DNA of 64,000 bases from Peribacillus frigoritolerans_B (GTDB lineage: Bacteria > Bacillota > Bacilli > Bacillales > DSM-1321): positions 1-64,000 of the forward strand of contig NZ_JBIWES010000006.1 in NCBI RefSeq assembly GCF_044762665.1. The letters run 5' to 3'. Within the stretch, counting starts at the first letter, position 1, and every line of letters starts with the position of its first letter. Below, one piece after another: positions 36,638 through 44,847 of the stretch. A program made the position numbers and the translations under genes. The notes beneath the pieces are model-generated. The model had not been told where the DNA came from. It searched no databases and saw only the letters and a program-made list of their open reading frames with translations.

Positions 36638-37663
36638 TTAGTTTTGTGCTTCTCCATCACCATCATATTCAATCGATACGGCATGGGCGATGCATGGAAT
36701 CGTCTCACTTTGTTGAAAGGATAGGGGAGATAGCAAGGCACCGGTAGCCACGACGAGCAATCGTTTTATTTCTCCTTTTTTCATGCGATTTAATAGATGT
36801 CCATAAACGACGGTTGCGGAACATCCAGGGCCACTTGCCCCGGCCAGGACCGGTTGACCATCCCTGTATATCATTAAACCGCAATCTTTATATTGCTCTT
36901 CTTTAATCGGGGTGCCATGTTTCTTAAATAATGCCAGAGAAACTTCATGTCCAATCTTTCCTAAATCCCCGGTCACTATTAAATCATAATAGGATGGGTC
37001 GAGGTTTCTTTCTCTGAGATGTGCTTCAATCGTATCTACAGCGGCTGGGGCCATGGCACCGCCCATATTGAAAGGATCGGTCAATCCCATGTCGATGACA
37101 CGGCCTATCGTAGCTGAAGTGACTCTTGGTCCCTCCCCGGCACTGCTCAATAAAGCCACCCCGGCCCCTGTAACGGTCCATTGGGCTGTTGGAGGTTTTT
37201 GCCCTCCGTATTCAGTTGGGTAGCGAAATTGCTTTTCTACTGCGGTGTTATGACTTGATGCTCCTGTCAATAAGTACTCTGCTCCTTTGGTATTGACAAG
37301 GTAGGCACCAAGAGCCAGTCCCTCCATGGAGGTGGAGCAGGCACCAAATAAGCCGAGATAAGGTGTTCCAAGTGTTCGACAGGCAAAACTGGTAGGGGTT
37401 ATTTGATTGATAAGGTCGCCTCCGAGGAAGAATTGAATCTGTTCCTTCTGAAGACCCGCCTTTTCGATTGCTTTTGTACTCGCTTCTTCCAATAAGACTT
37501 TATGTGCTTTTTCATAGGTATCTTGATTGATCCATAAATCGGAATGGAGAAGATCGAAATCATCCGCAAGCAAACCGTCTGCTTCAAATGGACCGCCAAC
37601 GGTTCCTGTGGAGACGATGACGGGCTTTTGATCAAACACCCATGTGCGATGCCCCGTAAGCAT
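36638..37663 (-). CDS. spoVAD: Stage V sporulation protein AD
   Basis: SpoVAD is a thiolase-like DPA-binding protein of the SpoVA channel in the spore inner membrane. The 341-residue protein is of full family length and shows GACSTSMEGLALG, SSHNTAVEKQFRYPTEYGGQ, GRVIDMG, DPFNMGGAMAPAAVDTI and VVATGALLSP. The start at ATG 37663 gives MLTGHRTWVFD and follows GGGGTGG; the longer frame to 37783 runs into spoVAC debris. It is probably a second copy belonging to a spoVA-2mob-type operon. It appears intact although its usual partners spoVAC and spoVAEb here are not. Confidence 0.92.
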   Translation of the reverse strand: MLTGHRTWVFDQKPVIVSTGTVGGPFEADGLLADDFDLLHSDLWINQDTYEKAHKVLLEEASTKAIEKAGLQKEQIQFFLGGDLINQITPTSFACRTLGTPYLGLFGACSTSMEGLALGAYLVNTKGAEYLLTGASSHNTAVEKQFRYPTEYGGQKPPTAQWTVTGAGVALLSSAGEGPRVTSATIGRVIDMGLTDPFNMGGAMAPAAVDTIEAHLRERNLDPSYYDLIVTGDLGKIGHEVSLALFKKHGTPIKEEQYKDCGLMIYRDGQPVLAGASGPGCSATVVYGHLLNRMKKGEIKRLLVVATGALLSPLSFQQSETIPCIAHAVSIEYDGDGEAQN

Positions 37664-37805
37664 TATTAACCACCCCATTGTATGAGTATTGTCAGTAAGA
37701 TAAAGCAAAGGAATAATCCTAGCCAATTTGATATCTAAAACGAAACCTGAAAGTGGAATGAAGCTGCCAATTCGTTCAAACACTCCAAGTCCGATGAGGA
37801 GCAGT
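37664..37805 (-). pseudogene. spoVAC: Remnant of spoVAC, truncated and frameshifted
   Basis: Reading the minus strand gives LLLIGLGVFERIGSFIPLSGF, which recalls the SpoVAC core (LTGLGVYDRIGQFAGAG-xxVPVTGF), with the FAGAG segment deleted. It runs straight into FVLDIKLARIIPLLYL, matching the later GFVLGVG... part. A third frame encodes LIQWGG and stop, a plausible SpoVAC end. An in-frame TGA lies just before the fragment and the N-terminal half is gone. Only scattered pieces remain, so no SpoVAC can be made here. Confidence 0.65.
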
Positions 37806-38065
37806 CAGCTTCTTCTTTTTAATCAAGGAACATCCTCGTATCACTTCTTTCATTCATTCCCGTACAAACGGAATTTTCAAAACGATCGTATACGATGGCA
37901 GTCGATCCAAGATTTCCACTTTAAGAATTCACGCCCTTTTTAATCCAGGACCCGACTGATTCATTAGCTTGATTTCCGCAGTTAGGTCAATTCAGGTATG
38001 TAACCCTTTGGTAGTTTGGGATTAGCTTAAAGATTCTGTACTACATTAAAACGACGATGAAAGAT
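37806..38065 (-). other. Degenerate sequence within the spoVA-2mob locus
   Basis: No intact gene is present. On the minus strand short open stretches such as EILDRLPSYTIVLKIPFVRE followed by a stop look like debris of a protein I cannot identify. Intact spoVA-2mob operons carry a YhcN/YlaJ lipoprotein gene and the spoVAC N-terminus here; neither is recognisable. Confidence 0.4.
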
Positions 38066-38102
38066 ATAAAAAAGGCTGGTTGCTTTAACCAACCTTTTTT
38101 AT
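38066..38102 (-). terminator. Terminator after the first DUF1657 gene
   Basis: AAAAAGGCTGGTTG-CTTTA-CAACCTTTTTT-like symmetry gives a strong stem with T-runs on both strands. It lies just downstream of the minus-strand DUF1657 gene, between it and the decayed part. Confidence 0.8.
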
Positions 38103-38110
38103 ATGAATGA

Positions 38111-38314
38111 TTATTGTTTATATTGTGGTTCCTCGTTTTGAATCTCTTCAATGCGAGGAGTGATGCTGTCCACGATCGTTTGTGTTTGTTGGGCAGCTTG
38201 TTGGTACAATTGTTTGGCTTGTTCATTATCTGTTGAAAGGGCGAAGGTTTCGAAGCTTGCTTGAGCGCTTTTTAACCCTGCTATCGTTGTTTTGACATCG
38301 TTTATAACTGTCAT
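38111..38314 (-). CDS. DUF1657 small protein, first gene of the sporulation operon
   Basis: This 67-residue helical protein begins MTVINDVKTTIAGLKSAQAS, shows ETFALSTDNEQAKQLY, and ends EEPQYKQ. It aligns clearly with the DUF1657 tail of the 2Duf protein and with the second DUF1657 gene. AGGGGG lies before the ATG, and a SigG-like promoter lies about 35 bases further upstream. DUF1657 is usually the first gene of spoVA-2mob operons. Its exact function is unknown. Confidence 0.85.
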   Translation of the reverse strand: MTVINDVKTTIAGLKSAQASFETFALSTDNEQAKQLYQQAAQQTQTIVDSITPRIEEIQNEEPQYKQ

Positions 38315-38348
38315 ATATAAACCCCCTAGTTTTTTTAAACTGCCTTAT

Positions 38349-38377
38349 TAGAGTGAGAAGAAAATGATTATCTATAC
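38349..38377 (-). promoter_or_regulatory. SigG-like (forespore) promoter
   Basis: On the minus strand GTATA (38377-38373) and CACTCTA (38355-38349) are 17 bases apart. This fits the SigG pattern GNATR and CATNNTA with one mismatch, and agrees with forespore expression of spoVA operons. Confidence 0.45.
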
Positions 38378-38520
38378 CTTCCAAATTTATCTATGAATTG
38401 AATCGAATGACTAGCAAAAATTCCATTAATTAAACGTTTGATTAACGGGAGGGCAACAGGCAGAATTCCTTGTTAAAATCCTCCTTTTTCGTTGTGCTAA
38501 TCGTTTTTATCGTTTAATTA

Positions 38521-38549
38521 TTGACCGAATTCAGAATTTTAAATATAAT
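38521..38549 (+). promoter_or_regulatory. SigA-type promoter of the 38597-40275 operon
   Basis: TTGACC at 38521-38526 and TATAAT at 38544-38549, spaced 17 bases, form a strong promoter 47 bases before the first gene. Upstream (38427-38445) the inverted sequence TTAAACGTTTGATTAA may be an operator. Confidence 0.72.
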
Positions 38550-38596
38550 TGTAGAAAACATGACGTAATTACGTGAGGTGATGTGACATTTATATT

Positions 38597-39001
38597 ATGG
38601 ATGATTTATATAGTAGAGTTGTTTTTGAAATTTCATCTGAAGAAGTGATAAAAGGACTGCTATTCCATAAAAGCAAACAGGAGTCGGAAATTGAATCGAT
38701 CAAAGGTAAAATTCATAAATATGAACAAAAACGAAGAGCTGAGGAAGCTTGGTATCAATCCCTGTCTCCATTTAAACGTTTTTTTACAGGGCGTGCCCCA
38801 AGTCATCACCAGGCGGTTGAACATTTGGTGAATGTTAAAGATAGATATAAACAAATCGAGAAAATAAAACGGAGGGTCGCTTTTTTAAATGAGGTGATCG
38901 GTTTACTTGAGGCTGAACCGGAAAAAAGGGAAATGAATCTACCATCAGACATCATTAAAGAAATAATGGCCTGGCAGAAAGCGGAGGGAACGCCGAGATG
39001 A
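38597..39001 (+). CDS. Uncharacterised coiled-coil protein coupled to the ammonium transporter
   Basis: I do not recognise this 134-residue protein. It is highly charged and mostly helical, with a likely coiled coil at about residues 22-46 (ESEIESIKGKIHKYEQKRRA) and a second at residues 82-105 (YKQIEKIKRRVAFLNEVIGL). The centre has an aromatic/basic patch, WYQSLSPFKRFFTG. It has no membrane helix. GAGGTGAT lies 14 bases before the ATG. It ends in an ATGA overlap with the amt gene, which suggests a partner or regulator in place of GlnK; this is inference. Confidence 0.7.
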   Translation: MDDLYSRVVFEISSEEVIKGLLFHKSKQESEIESIKGKIHKYEQKRRAEEAWYQSLSPFKRFFTGRAPSHHQAVEHLVNVKDRYKQIEKIKRRVAFLNEVIGLLEAEPEKREMNLPSDIIKEIMAWQKAEGTPR

Positions 39002-40275
39002 CTCTAGAAACGTTAAACGCTGGCTTGGATACGATTTGGGTGGTTCTGACAGCAGCCATGATACTATTGATGGAGGGCGGGTTTGCCTTATTGGAGGCAG
39101 GGTTCGTCCGTACGAAAAATAATGTGAACATCATCATGAAGGTTTTTGCCGATATTACGATAGGAACGCTTTGCTATTTCGTCGTTGGTTTTGGTTTAAT
39201 GTATGGAATGGATGTATTTGGAATCATCGGGGCAAGCGGATTTCTGCTTAAAGGTGATCTGTCGCATATCGACCTTACAATTTCCATGGATGCATTTTGG
39301 TTATTTCAAGGGGCATTCGTCATCGCCGTCATTTCCATCGTTTCGGGAGCAGTTGCGGAAAGGATCAATTTTCGGGCGTACCTTATTTTTGTTGTAATGA
39401 TGACGGCATTCATCTATCCGATTGCCGGTCACTGGGTATGGGGTGGCGGCTGGTTAAGCGGGTTGGGCATGCAGGACTTCGCAGGGTCTGCTGTCATTCA
39501 TGCACTAGGCGGTTTTTCTGCACTTGCGGCTGCCATTATAATCGGGCCGAGAGCAGGTAAATTCACTTCACGGGGGACCAGCTCCATTTCACTGCCGAGT
39601 AATCTCCCGCTGGCATCTGTTGGGGCATTCCTTTTATGGTTTGGCTGGTTTGGGTTTAATGCAGGAAGCACCTTGCAAGCTACAGATGTCCGCATTGGCC
39701 ATATTGCCATTGTCACGATGCTCTCAGCTGCATCAGGGGGAGCGGCGACCTTGATTTATACACTATTTAGATATGGACGATCGGATGCACCTTCCGTCAT
39801 CAATGGCTCACTTGCTGGTCTTGTCGGGATTACAGCTGGATGTGCATTCGTTAGTGATCTGTCGGCGTTACTGATTGGAGCAGTTTCTGGAATGTTGATG
39901 TTAGCTGCGACAAATTGGTTGGAGGCCCGGAAAATCGATGATCCCGTCGGTGCCTTTCCTGTTCATGCGGCATCAGGAATGTGGGGTACGATAGCGGTAG
40001 GGCTTTTCTCCATTGAAAATGGATTATTTGCCGGCGGGGGATGGCATTTGCTCGGAGTTCAAATATTAGGATTAGTGGTGTTATGCATCTGGGGCTTTTC
40101 AGTGACATGGCTTGTTTTTAAAGTTATAAATGTTTGGTTGCCTATAAGATCCACTGAAGAAGAAGAAGAACTTGGGTTGGATATCAGTTATCATGGCATC
40201 ATGGCCACACATACCTCGCCGGGGTTCATCAAGGTAGAGGACTACTATAAACAGGATGAAGAATTGACAAGGTAA
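38998..40275 (+). CDS. Ammonium transporter (Amt family)
   Basis: The 425-residue protein has about eleven membrane helices and belongs to the Amt/Mep/Rh channels. The first pore His is in GSAVIHALGGFSALAAA and the second in FPVHAASGMWGTIAVG. MEGGFALLEAGFVRTKN is the usual N-terminal signature. It lacks the neighbouring glnK gene that accompanies amtB (nrgA) in B. subtilis. It starts inside the end of the 134-residue gene, so the two are coupled. It could be a second Amt paralogue rather than the nitrogen-regulated one. Confidence 0.94.
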   Translation: MTLETLNAGLDTIWVVLTAAMILLMEGGFALLEAGFVRTKNNVNIIMKVFADITIGTLCYFVVGFGLMYGMDVFGIIGASGFLLKGDLSHIDLTISMDAFWLFQGAFVIAVISIVSGAVAERINFRAYLIFVVMMTAFIYPIAGHWVWGGGWLSGLGMQDFAGSAVIHALGGFSALAAAIIIGPRAGKFTSRGTSSISLPSNLPLASVGAFLLWFGWFGFNAGSTLQATDVRIGHIAIVTMLSAASGGAATLIYTLFRYGRSDAPSVINGSLAGLVGITAGCAFVSDLSALLIGAVSGMLMLAATNWLEARKIDDPVGAFPVHAASGMWGTIAVGLFSIENGLFAGGGWHLLGVQILGLVVLCIWGFSVTWLVFKVINVWLPIRSTEEEEELGLDISYHGIMATHTSPGFIKVEDYYKQDEELTR

Positions 40276-40320
40276 TTGACTATAATACCATGGTAAAATC
40301 AAGTAAGAGGTGAATTTTAA

Positions 40321-40548
40321 ATGGGTGCATGTAATCTTAACCATTCGCAACAAGATGTCAGGCTGAAATTTGAGAGTCAAAAGGCATTTTTACCAACCGA
40401 ATTGAGTCAAACATTAGATCGATATCTTGAAAAAGGGAATTCGCAGGAAACATTGAATGAACTTTTTCATCTATTGAAGAAGTATGACTTGTCTACCCAG
40501 GAGGAACAGGAATCTAGAAACGAAAAGTTGAAACGGATAATGTTGTAA
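40321..40548 (+). CDS. Uncharacterised 75-residue protein
   Basis: The protein begins MGACNLNHSQQDVRLKFESQ and contains the helical stretch TLNELFHLLKKYDLSTQEEQ. AAGAGGTG lies before the ATG and a clear terminator follows the stop, so it is a real gene. I recall similar short Bacillus proteins with no function. It has no signal peptide or membrane helix. It may be cotranscribed with amt, 45 bases upstream. Confidence 0.72.
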   Translation: MGACNLNHSQQDVRLKFESQKAFLPTELSQTLDRYLEKGNSQETLNELFHLLKKYDLSTQEEQESRNEKLKRIML

Positions 40549-40553
40549 ACGAG

Positions 40554-40592
40554 AAAGAACGGGGGTGTGAGTATGACTCCCGTTCTTTTTTG
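40554..40592 (+). terminator. Terminator after the 75-residue gene
   Basis: AAGAACGGG pairs with CCCGTTCTT around a 14-base loop and is followed by TTTTTTG. Confidence 0.85.
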
Positions 40593-40910
40593 TTTTTTCC
40601 ATTATGGAATCTTATGTTAAATGATTTAAGGGATTCCGCGGAAAGGTGGCTGATTCCATTTCCTTTTATTCAGCCCGTCAGTAATTTAACTATTTTTTTA
40701 AAGAAGATAGCAGGATTCACATTTAAGGCGGCGAAAACAATTGTGTATATTACACATAGTGAAATCGTAAAGCTCTGTAACCGAAATGGTGTAACTTAAA
40801 AATGGATTAATCAGTTTAAGTAACGTGGACAAGGGTTTAGTGAACCTTTAAAGATTTAATCAATCGTTTGATTAAATTTCATATACCGACATTTAAAGCC
40901 TCGGAAAATG
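40593..40910 (+). other. Gene-free interval with two palindromes
   Basis: A 69-codon frame at 40590 starts inside the terminator, lacks a ribosome site and is not accepted. Two palindromes stand out: TGTGTATATTACACA at 40742-40756, and TTTAATCAA-TCGT-TTGATTAAA at 40855-40876. Either could be a repressor site, but no nearby gene starts from them on the plus strand. Confidence 0.4.
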
Positions 40911-40945
40911 AAAAAAGCGGGAGCTCACAATGAGCTCCTGCTATT
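40911..40945 (-). terminator. Terminator of the Gln/Asn-rich coiled-coil gene
   Basis: On the minus strand AGCAGGAGCTCA-TTG-TGAGCTCCCGCT is followed by TTTTTTCATTTT. It ends the gene at 40953-41390. Confidence 0.85.
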
Positions 40946-40952
40946 TCTTTCA

Positions 40953-41390
40953 TTAAAAACCATCATCCGTTGCGGTGAAGGGGATGTTAAGGTTTCTTTC
41001 CACGGCCCGAAGTCTTTGATTCAGTCTATTTAACCTATTCGTATGTCGCTGGTCCGTTTGACTCAGCCTGGTGATTTCCTGGTTAATGCGGTTCACTTCA
41101 CGATTTATCCGCGTGATTTCTTGGTTCTGCCGATTGAGTTCCCTGGTTTGACGCTCGTTTTGACGCTCAAGTTCCCGAATTCTTCTTTCAATTTGTTGAG
41201 GCTGCCTTTCAATATCGAATTGGTCTGGCACTTGGCTATATGGATGCTCTTGTACCTGCGGAACGTTCCAATCTTGCTGTGGCATATAATCAAATCGTTC
41301 AGGCTGTTGGAAATATGGGTTAAAATTAGGCTCATAGTACTGGTGATTTCCATTTTGTTGTGGATAAGGATAAAATCCGTATGAATTCAT
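40953..41390 (-). CDS. Gln/Tyr/Asn-rich coiled-coil protein, possible spore-surface protein
   Basis: The first 60 residues of this 145-residue protein are rich in Tyr, Pro, Gln, Asn and Phe (MNSYGFYPYPQQNGNHQYYE). From about residue 65 a long coiled coil runs in heptads with repeated R-x-N-x-E and I-x-R-x-N (RINREVNRINQEITRL), so Asn and Arg occur regularly. It ends NIPFTATDDGF. AAGGAGAG lies before ATG 41390; the in-frame TTG at 41396 is less likely. The composition recalls spore coat or crust proteins, but I cannot name a family. Confidence 0.72.
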   Translation of the reverse strand: MNSYGFYPYPQQNGNHQYYEPNFNPYFQQPERFDYMPQQDWNVPQVQEHPYSQVPDQFDIERQPQQIERRIRELERQNERQTRELNRQNQEITRINREVNRINQEITRLSQTDQRHTNRLNRLNQRLRAVERNLNIPFTATDDGF

Positions 41391-41639
41391 GGTCAACTCT
41401 CCTTTTTAAAATCAGGATGGATACCTTATAACTTATGTAAGTTCCAGTGAAGTGACTAGGCGTTTGCCCATATGAATGGGAAGAAGAGGTAATTCACAGA
41501 AAAAATTTCAATAAATTTGCAGAAACCATCCGGTTCCTATATCGTTTAGGATAGGAGAAATTCTTTTATCCGACTTGAAACCAATTCCAAGGATAATCCG
41601 TATATAAAGAAAAGAGTGTAAGTCAGGAGTGTAATGATA

Positions 41640-42296
41640 ATGAATCGATTTCTTGCTGATCTTGTTCCGATATTGATTGCATTTCCAATGGTTTTGCCGG
41701 TTTGGATGATTAGCTATTTTGCATTGAATCAACCGTTTGCCCTGTCCGTTGTCATATCTTTAGCAGGAGGGGTGCTTGCATACTGGCTAAGTTCCGTATA
41801 TTTTTCATCAAGATACCTCAAAAAACATGAATTGACGAGAAAAGAATATCAATATATAAAGAAAAATTTAATTGAAGCAAAACCGAAGATATGGAGGGTG
41901 CAAAAAGCACTAATCTCGGTCAGGCATATCTCTTCTTTTAAACAGAGGAAAGATATGATTAAAATGATCAGGAAAATATATAGTCTGACAAAAAAAGAAC
42001 CGAAGCGGTTTTATCAGGCAGAACAGTTTTATTACTCGCATCTTGATTCCGCCATGGAGCTTTCGGAGAAATATGTTTTTTTAGCACAGCAGCCAAAAAA
42101 GAATAGGGAACTCGAACTTTCACTAACAGAGACTCGTAAAACCTTAACGGAACTTACTAATACGATAGAAAAGGATTTATATAAAGTGATTGCCGATGAT
42201 ATCGATAACCTTAACTTTGAATTGGATGTTGCTAAGCAATCCATTAAAGCTAGAAAAGAGTCACAAGTAATTGATGAAAGCAGGAGGTTAAAATGA
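41640..42296 (+). CDS. xpaC: XpaC-like protein
   Basis: The 218-residue protein has two N-terminal membrane helices (LVPILIAFPMVLPVWMISYF and ALSVVISLAGGVLAYW) and a helical cytoplasmic rest containing the family pattern of FKQRKDMIKMIRKIYSLTKK. XpaC was named for hydrolysis of an indolyl phosphate in B. subtilis but its true function is unknown. ATG 41640 is about 10 bases after CAGGAGTG; ATG 41634 is too close to it. The telA gene starts within its stop codon region, as in the B. subtilis xpaC-yaaN pair. Confidence 0.88.
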   Translation: MNRFLADLVPILIAFPMVLPVWMISYFALNQPFALSVVISLAGGVLAYWLSSVYFSSRYLKKHELTRKEYQYIKKNLIEAKPKIWRVQKALISVRHISSFKQRKDMIKMIRKIYSLTKKEPKRFYQAEQFYYSHLDSAMELSEKYVFLAQQPKKNRELELSLTETRKTLTELTNTIEKDLYKVIADDIDNLNFELDVAKQSIKARKESQVIDESRRLK

Positions 42297-43465
42297 ATAA
42301 CAATGATCCAAACCTGTTGAATAAAACGAATAATGCCAATTTGATGGATGACCTTTTAGCCAATCCATTTGATGGGATGCAGGAGCTTGAGAAAGTATCT
42401 TCCCAAGAAGCGAAACCGGTTAAACTGATTGATGTCATTCCTGAAGAGAACAGGGCAAAGGCTTATCAGCTTGCCGAACAAATCGACCCAACGAATCATC
42501 AGGCAATGATATCCTATGGTACACCCGCCCAATCAAAGCTCCTGACCTTTTCTAATTCCATGCTTGAGCATGTCCAGAAAAAAGATGTGGGTGAAGTGGG
42601 CAACATTATCAGTGATTTAATGAAAAAGTTAAACGAACTGAGCCCAGATGAGTTAAAACCGGATAAGCCCTCATTTTTTGCGCGTATGTTCGGGAAGCTC
42701 TCGGGATCTGTACAGGAGGTGCTATCCAAGTATCAAAAAACTGGTGCCCAAATTGACCGAATCAGTGTTAAACTCGATCGGAGCAAGAATATCCTGTTAT
42801 CGGATATCGTAATTCTCGAAAAGCTATATGAAACGAATAAGGATTATTTCCAGGCATTGAATGTCTATATTGCAGCTGGGGAAATCAAACTCGAAGAAAT
42901 CCATGAGAAAACGATTCCGGAGCTAAGGAAGGCCGCGGAATCAAGCAATGATCAAATGAAGTTTCAAGAAGTCAATGATATGCTGCAATTTGCTGAACGA
43001 TTGGATAAAAGGCTTCATGATTTGAAATTGAGTCGTGAAATCACGATTCAAAGCGCACCGCAAATCAGGCTGATCCAAAACACGAATCAGGCACTAGTCG
43101 AGAAAATACAATCTTCGATCATGACAGCTATTCCACTTTGGAAAAATCAAGTTGCGATTGCACTGACCCTAATCAGGCAAAGGCATGCTGTAGAAGCACA
43201 AAAACAGGTTTCCAAGACTACAAATGACTTGTTATTAAAGAACTCCGAGATGCTGAAAACGAATACCATTGAAACAGCAAAAGAAAATGAGCGCGGGCTT
43301 GTCGATATCGAAACATTGAAGAAAACTCAAGCTAACTTGATATCCACGCTTGAAGAGACCATGCGGATTCAAGAAGAAGGCAGGCATAAACGCCGTCAAG
43401 CCGAACAGGAATTGGCGTCTATGGAAAATGAACTGAAACAGAAACTATTAGAGATAAAGGGATAA
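42293..43465 (+). CDS. TelA-family protein (YaaN-like)
   Basis: The 390-residue soluble, highly helical protein belongs to the TelA/YaaN family, known from tellurite resistance clusters but of unclear mechanism. Typical segments are MISYGTPAQSKLLTFSNSML, KLDRSKNILLSDIVILEKLYE and SIMTAIPLWKNQVAIAL. It overlaps xpaC by four bases behind a GGAGG site and is probably its functional partner in envelope stress. It ends shortly before a nitroreductase gene, 11 bases away. Confidence 0.9.
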   Translation: MNNNDPNLLNKTNNANLMDDLLANPFDGMQELEKVSSQEAKPVKLIDVIPEENRAKAYQLAEQIDPTNHQAMISYGTPAQSKLLTFSNSMLEHVQKKDVGEVGNIISDLMKKLNELSPDELKPDKPSFFARMFGKLSGSVQEVLSKYQKTGAQIDRISVKLDRSKNILLSDIVILEKLYETNKDYFQALNVYIAAGEIKLEEIHEKTIPELRKAAESSNDQMKFQEVNDMLQFAERLDKRLHDLKLSREITIQSAPQIRLIQNTNQALVEKIQSSIMTAIPLWKNQVAIALTLIRQRHAVEAQKQVSKTTNDLLLKNSEMLKTNTIETAKENERGLVDIETLKKTQANLISTLEETMRIQEEGRHKRRQAEQELASMENELKQKLLEIKG

Positions 43466-43476
43466 GGGGAGATAAT

Positions 43477-44046
43477 ATGGATACTATCGAGGCTATAAAA
43501 ACGAGAAGAAGCATTGGAATCGTTAAGCAAGATCCTGTTCCTAAAGAAATGATCGAGCAAATCATTGAAGCTGGAACATACGCACCTAATCATCATCGGA
43601 CGGAGCCTTGGCGTTTTTTTGTATTGACAGGGGAAGGAAGAAATAAACTTGGGCAGGTATTCGAAGAAATAACAAGAATTGAAAATGCTGATGATACCCC
43701 TGAAAGTTTAATCAGCAAGCTCGAAAGGCAAAAAAAGAATCCATTAAGGGCTCCAGTCATCATCGCAGTGGGCATAGAGCCTAGTGAAAAGAATAATGTC
43801 CTCGTGGCAGAAGAATATGCTGCAGTGAACAGTGCCATCCAAAATATGCTTCTTGCAGCACATTCTCTAGGTCTGGGAGCAGTATGGAGAACGGGGAAAA
43901 TAACTTATCATGAAAAAGTCCGTGAATTTTTCAATTTATCTTCTAAGGGTGAGGTATTGGCTTTCATATACTTGGGTTATCCTGACATGGAACCGAAACC
44001 TGCTAAGAAAACACCGATTGATGAATTGACCACATGGATCGGATGA
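43477..44046 (+). CDS. Nitroreductase family protein
   Basis: The 189-residue flavoprotein begins MDTIEAIKTRRSIGIVKQDP, with the FMN phosphate-binding KTRRSI segment. It continues AGTYAPNHHRTEPWRFFVLT and has AAHSLGLGAVWRTG, closest to the YdjA-like subgroup of small nitroreductases. Substrates are unknown. AGGGGAG lies before the ATG; it is probably cotranscribed with telA. A strong terminator follows. Confidence 0.92.
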   Translation: MDTIEAIKTRRSIGIVKQDPVPKEMIEQIIEAGTYAPNHHRTEPWRFFVLTGEGRNKLGQVFEEITRIENADDTPESLISKLERQKKNPLRAPVIIAVGIEPSEKNNVLVAEEYAAVNSAIQNMLLAAHSLGLGAVWRTGKITYHEKVREFFNLSSKGEVLAFIYLGYPDMEPKPAKKTPIDELTTWIG

Positions 44047-44057
44047 AGGATTGAGGG

Positions 44058-44096
44058 GGCTGCATCAGTTTATAGACACTGATGCAGCTTTTTTTA
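44058..44096 (+). terminator. Terminator after the nitroreductase gene
   Basis: GCTGCATCAGT pairs with ACTGATGCAGC around a 7-base loop and is followed by a T-run. Confidence 0.92.
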
Positions 44097-44238
44097 TTGC
44101 CTTGATAAGGCTTCCTTGAGTCTCCTTTTACTGATAGGGATTTGGCTTTGTCAGGCTTCGTTTCAAGTGACGATTGATGAATTAGGTTGTACAATACAAA
44201 AGAAGAATAAATTTTGATGAATTAGGATGTGTCTATAG

Positions 44239-44745
44239 ATGAGAACGATTGATCCATTTGAGATACTCGATGGAAAAGCGATAAAATATTTGGATGTATT
44301 TGGCGTTGAGGATGGCATTGCTTTAAAGAGTAAATACGAAGATAAATCGTATTGGATTTATGATTACTATTGCATGCATCAGACTTGTGATTGCCAGGAA
44401 GTATACCTTGAATTCGTTGAGGAGCGCAAGGGAAATAAACAGGCGGGACAGCATTTTGGAGTAAGGGTTTCTTTCGGGGATAATCAATTTGTCCTGGAGG
44501 ATTATAATATTTCGAAGCAAAAGGCGATGGATATCGCGGAAGATACGCTGAAGTACAGTAAAGATGTAATGGAGTTATTTAAACAGCGGTATCAGCAAAT
44601 GAAGGAAAAAGGCACGCAAATTATCGTGGAAAGTGCAAAGGCAGCTAAAATGCCGCATGTTCATACAGAACCCGTCATTGGCAGAAATGAACCTTGTCCA
44701 TGCGGAAGCGGGAAAAAATATAAAAAATGCTGCGGTGCAGCATAA
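44239..44745 (+). CDS. SEC-C motif protein
   Basis: The C-terminus of this 168-residue protein, IGRNEPCPCGSGKKYKKCCG, is a textbook SEC-C zinc motif (CxCxnCC), as found at the end of SecA. The N-terminal 110 residues form an unassigned domain with a Cys-rich stretch, YYCMHQTCDCQEVY. A role in protein binding or ribosome contact is possible, as for other SEC-C proteins. A single ATG follows GGATGTG. It has no membrane segment. Confidence 0.85.
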   Translation: MRTIDPFEILDGKAIKYLDVFGVEDGIALKSKYEDKSYWIYDYYCMHQTCDCQEVYLEFVEERKGNKQAGQHFGVRVSFGDNQFVLEDYNISKQKAMDIAEDTLKYSKDVMELFKQRYQQMKEKGTQIIVESAKAAKMPHVHTEPVIGRNEPCPCGSGKKYKKCCGAA

Positions 44746-44750
44746 CATCT

Positions 44751-44787
44751 TGGAAGCTGACTCGATTCGGGGTCGCTTCTTTTTTTA
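44751..44787 (+). terminator. Terminator after the SEC-C gene
   Basis: GAAGCTGAC pairs imperfectly with GGTCGCTTC and is followed by TTTTTTTA. Confidence 0.65.
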
Positions 44788-44847
44788 TTGGAAAAGCGCA
44801 TGCTTGGAAAAAAAATGAGTAATGAATGAAAAAAACGTGGCATTAAA

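Noticed and set aside
40590..40799. A 69-codon plus-strand frame after the 75-residue gene
   Set aside because: It begins inside a terminator, has no ribosome site and has no recognisable protein pattern.
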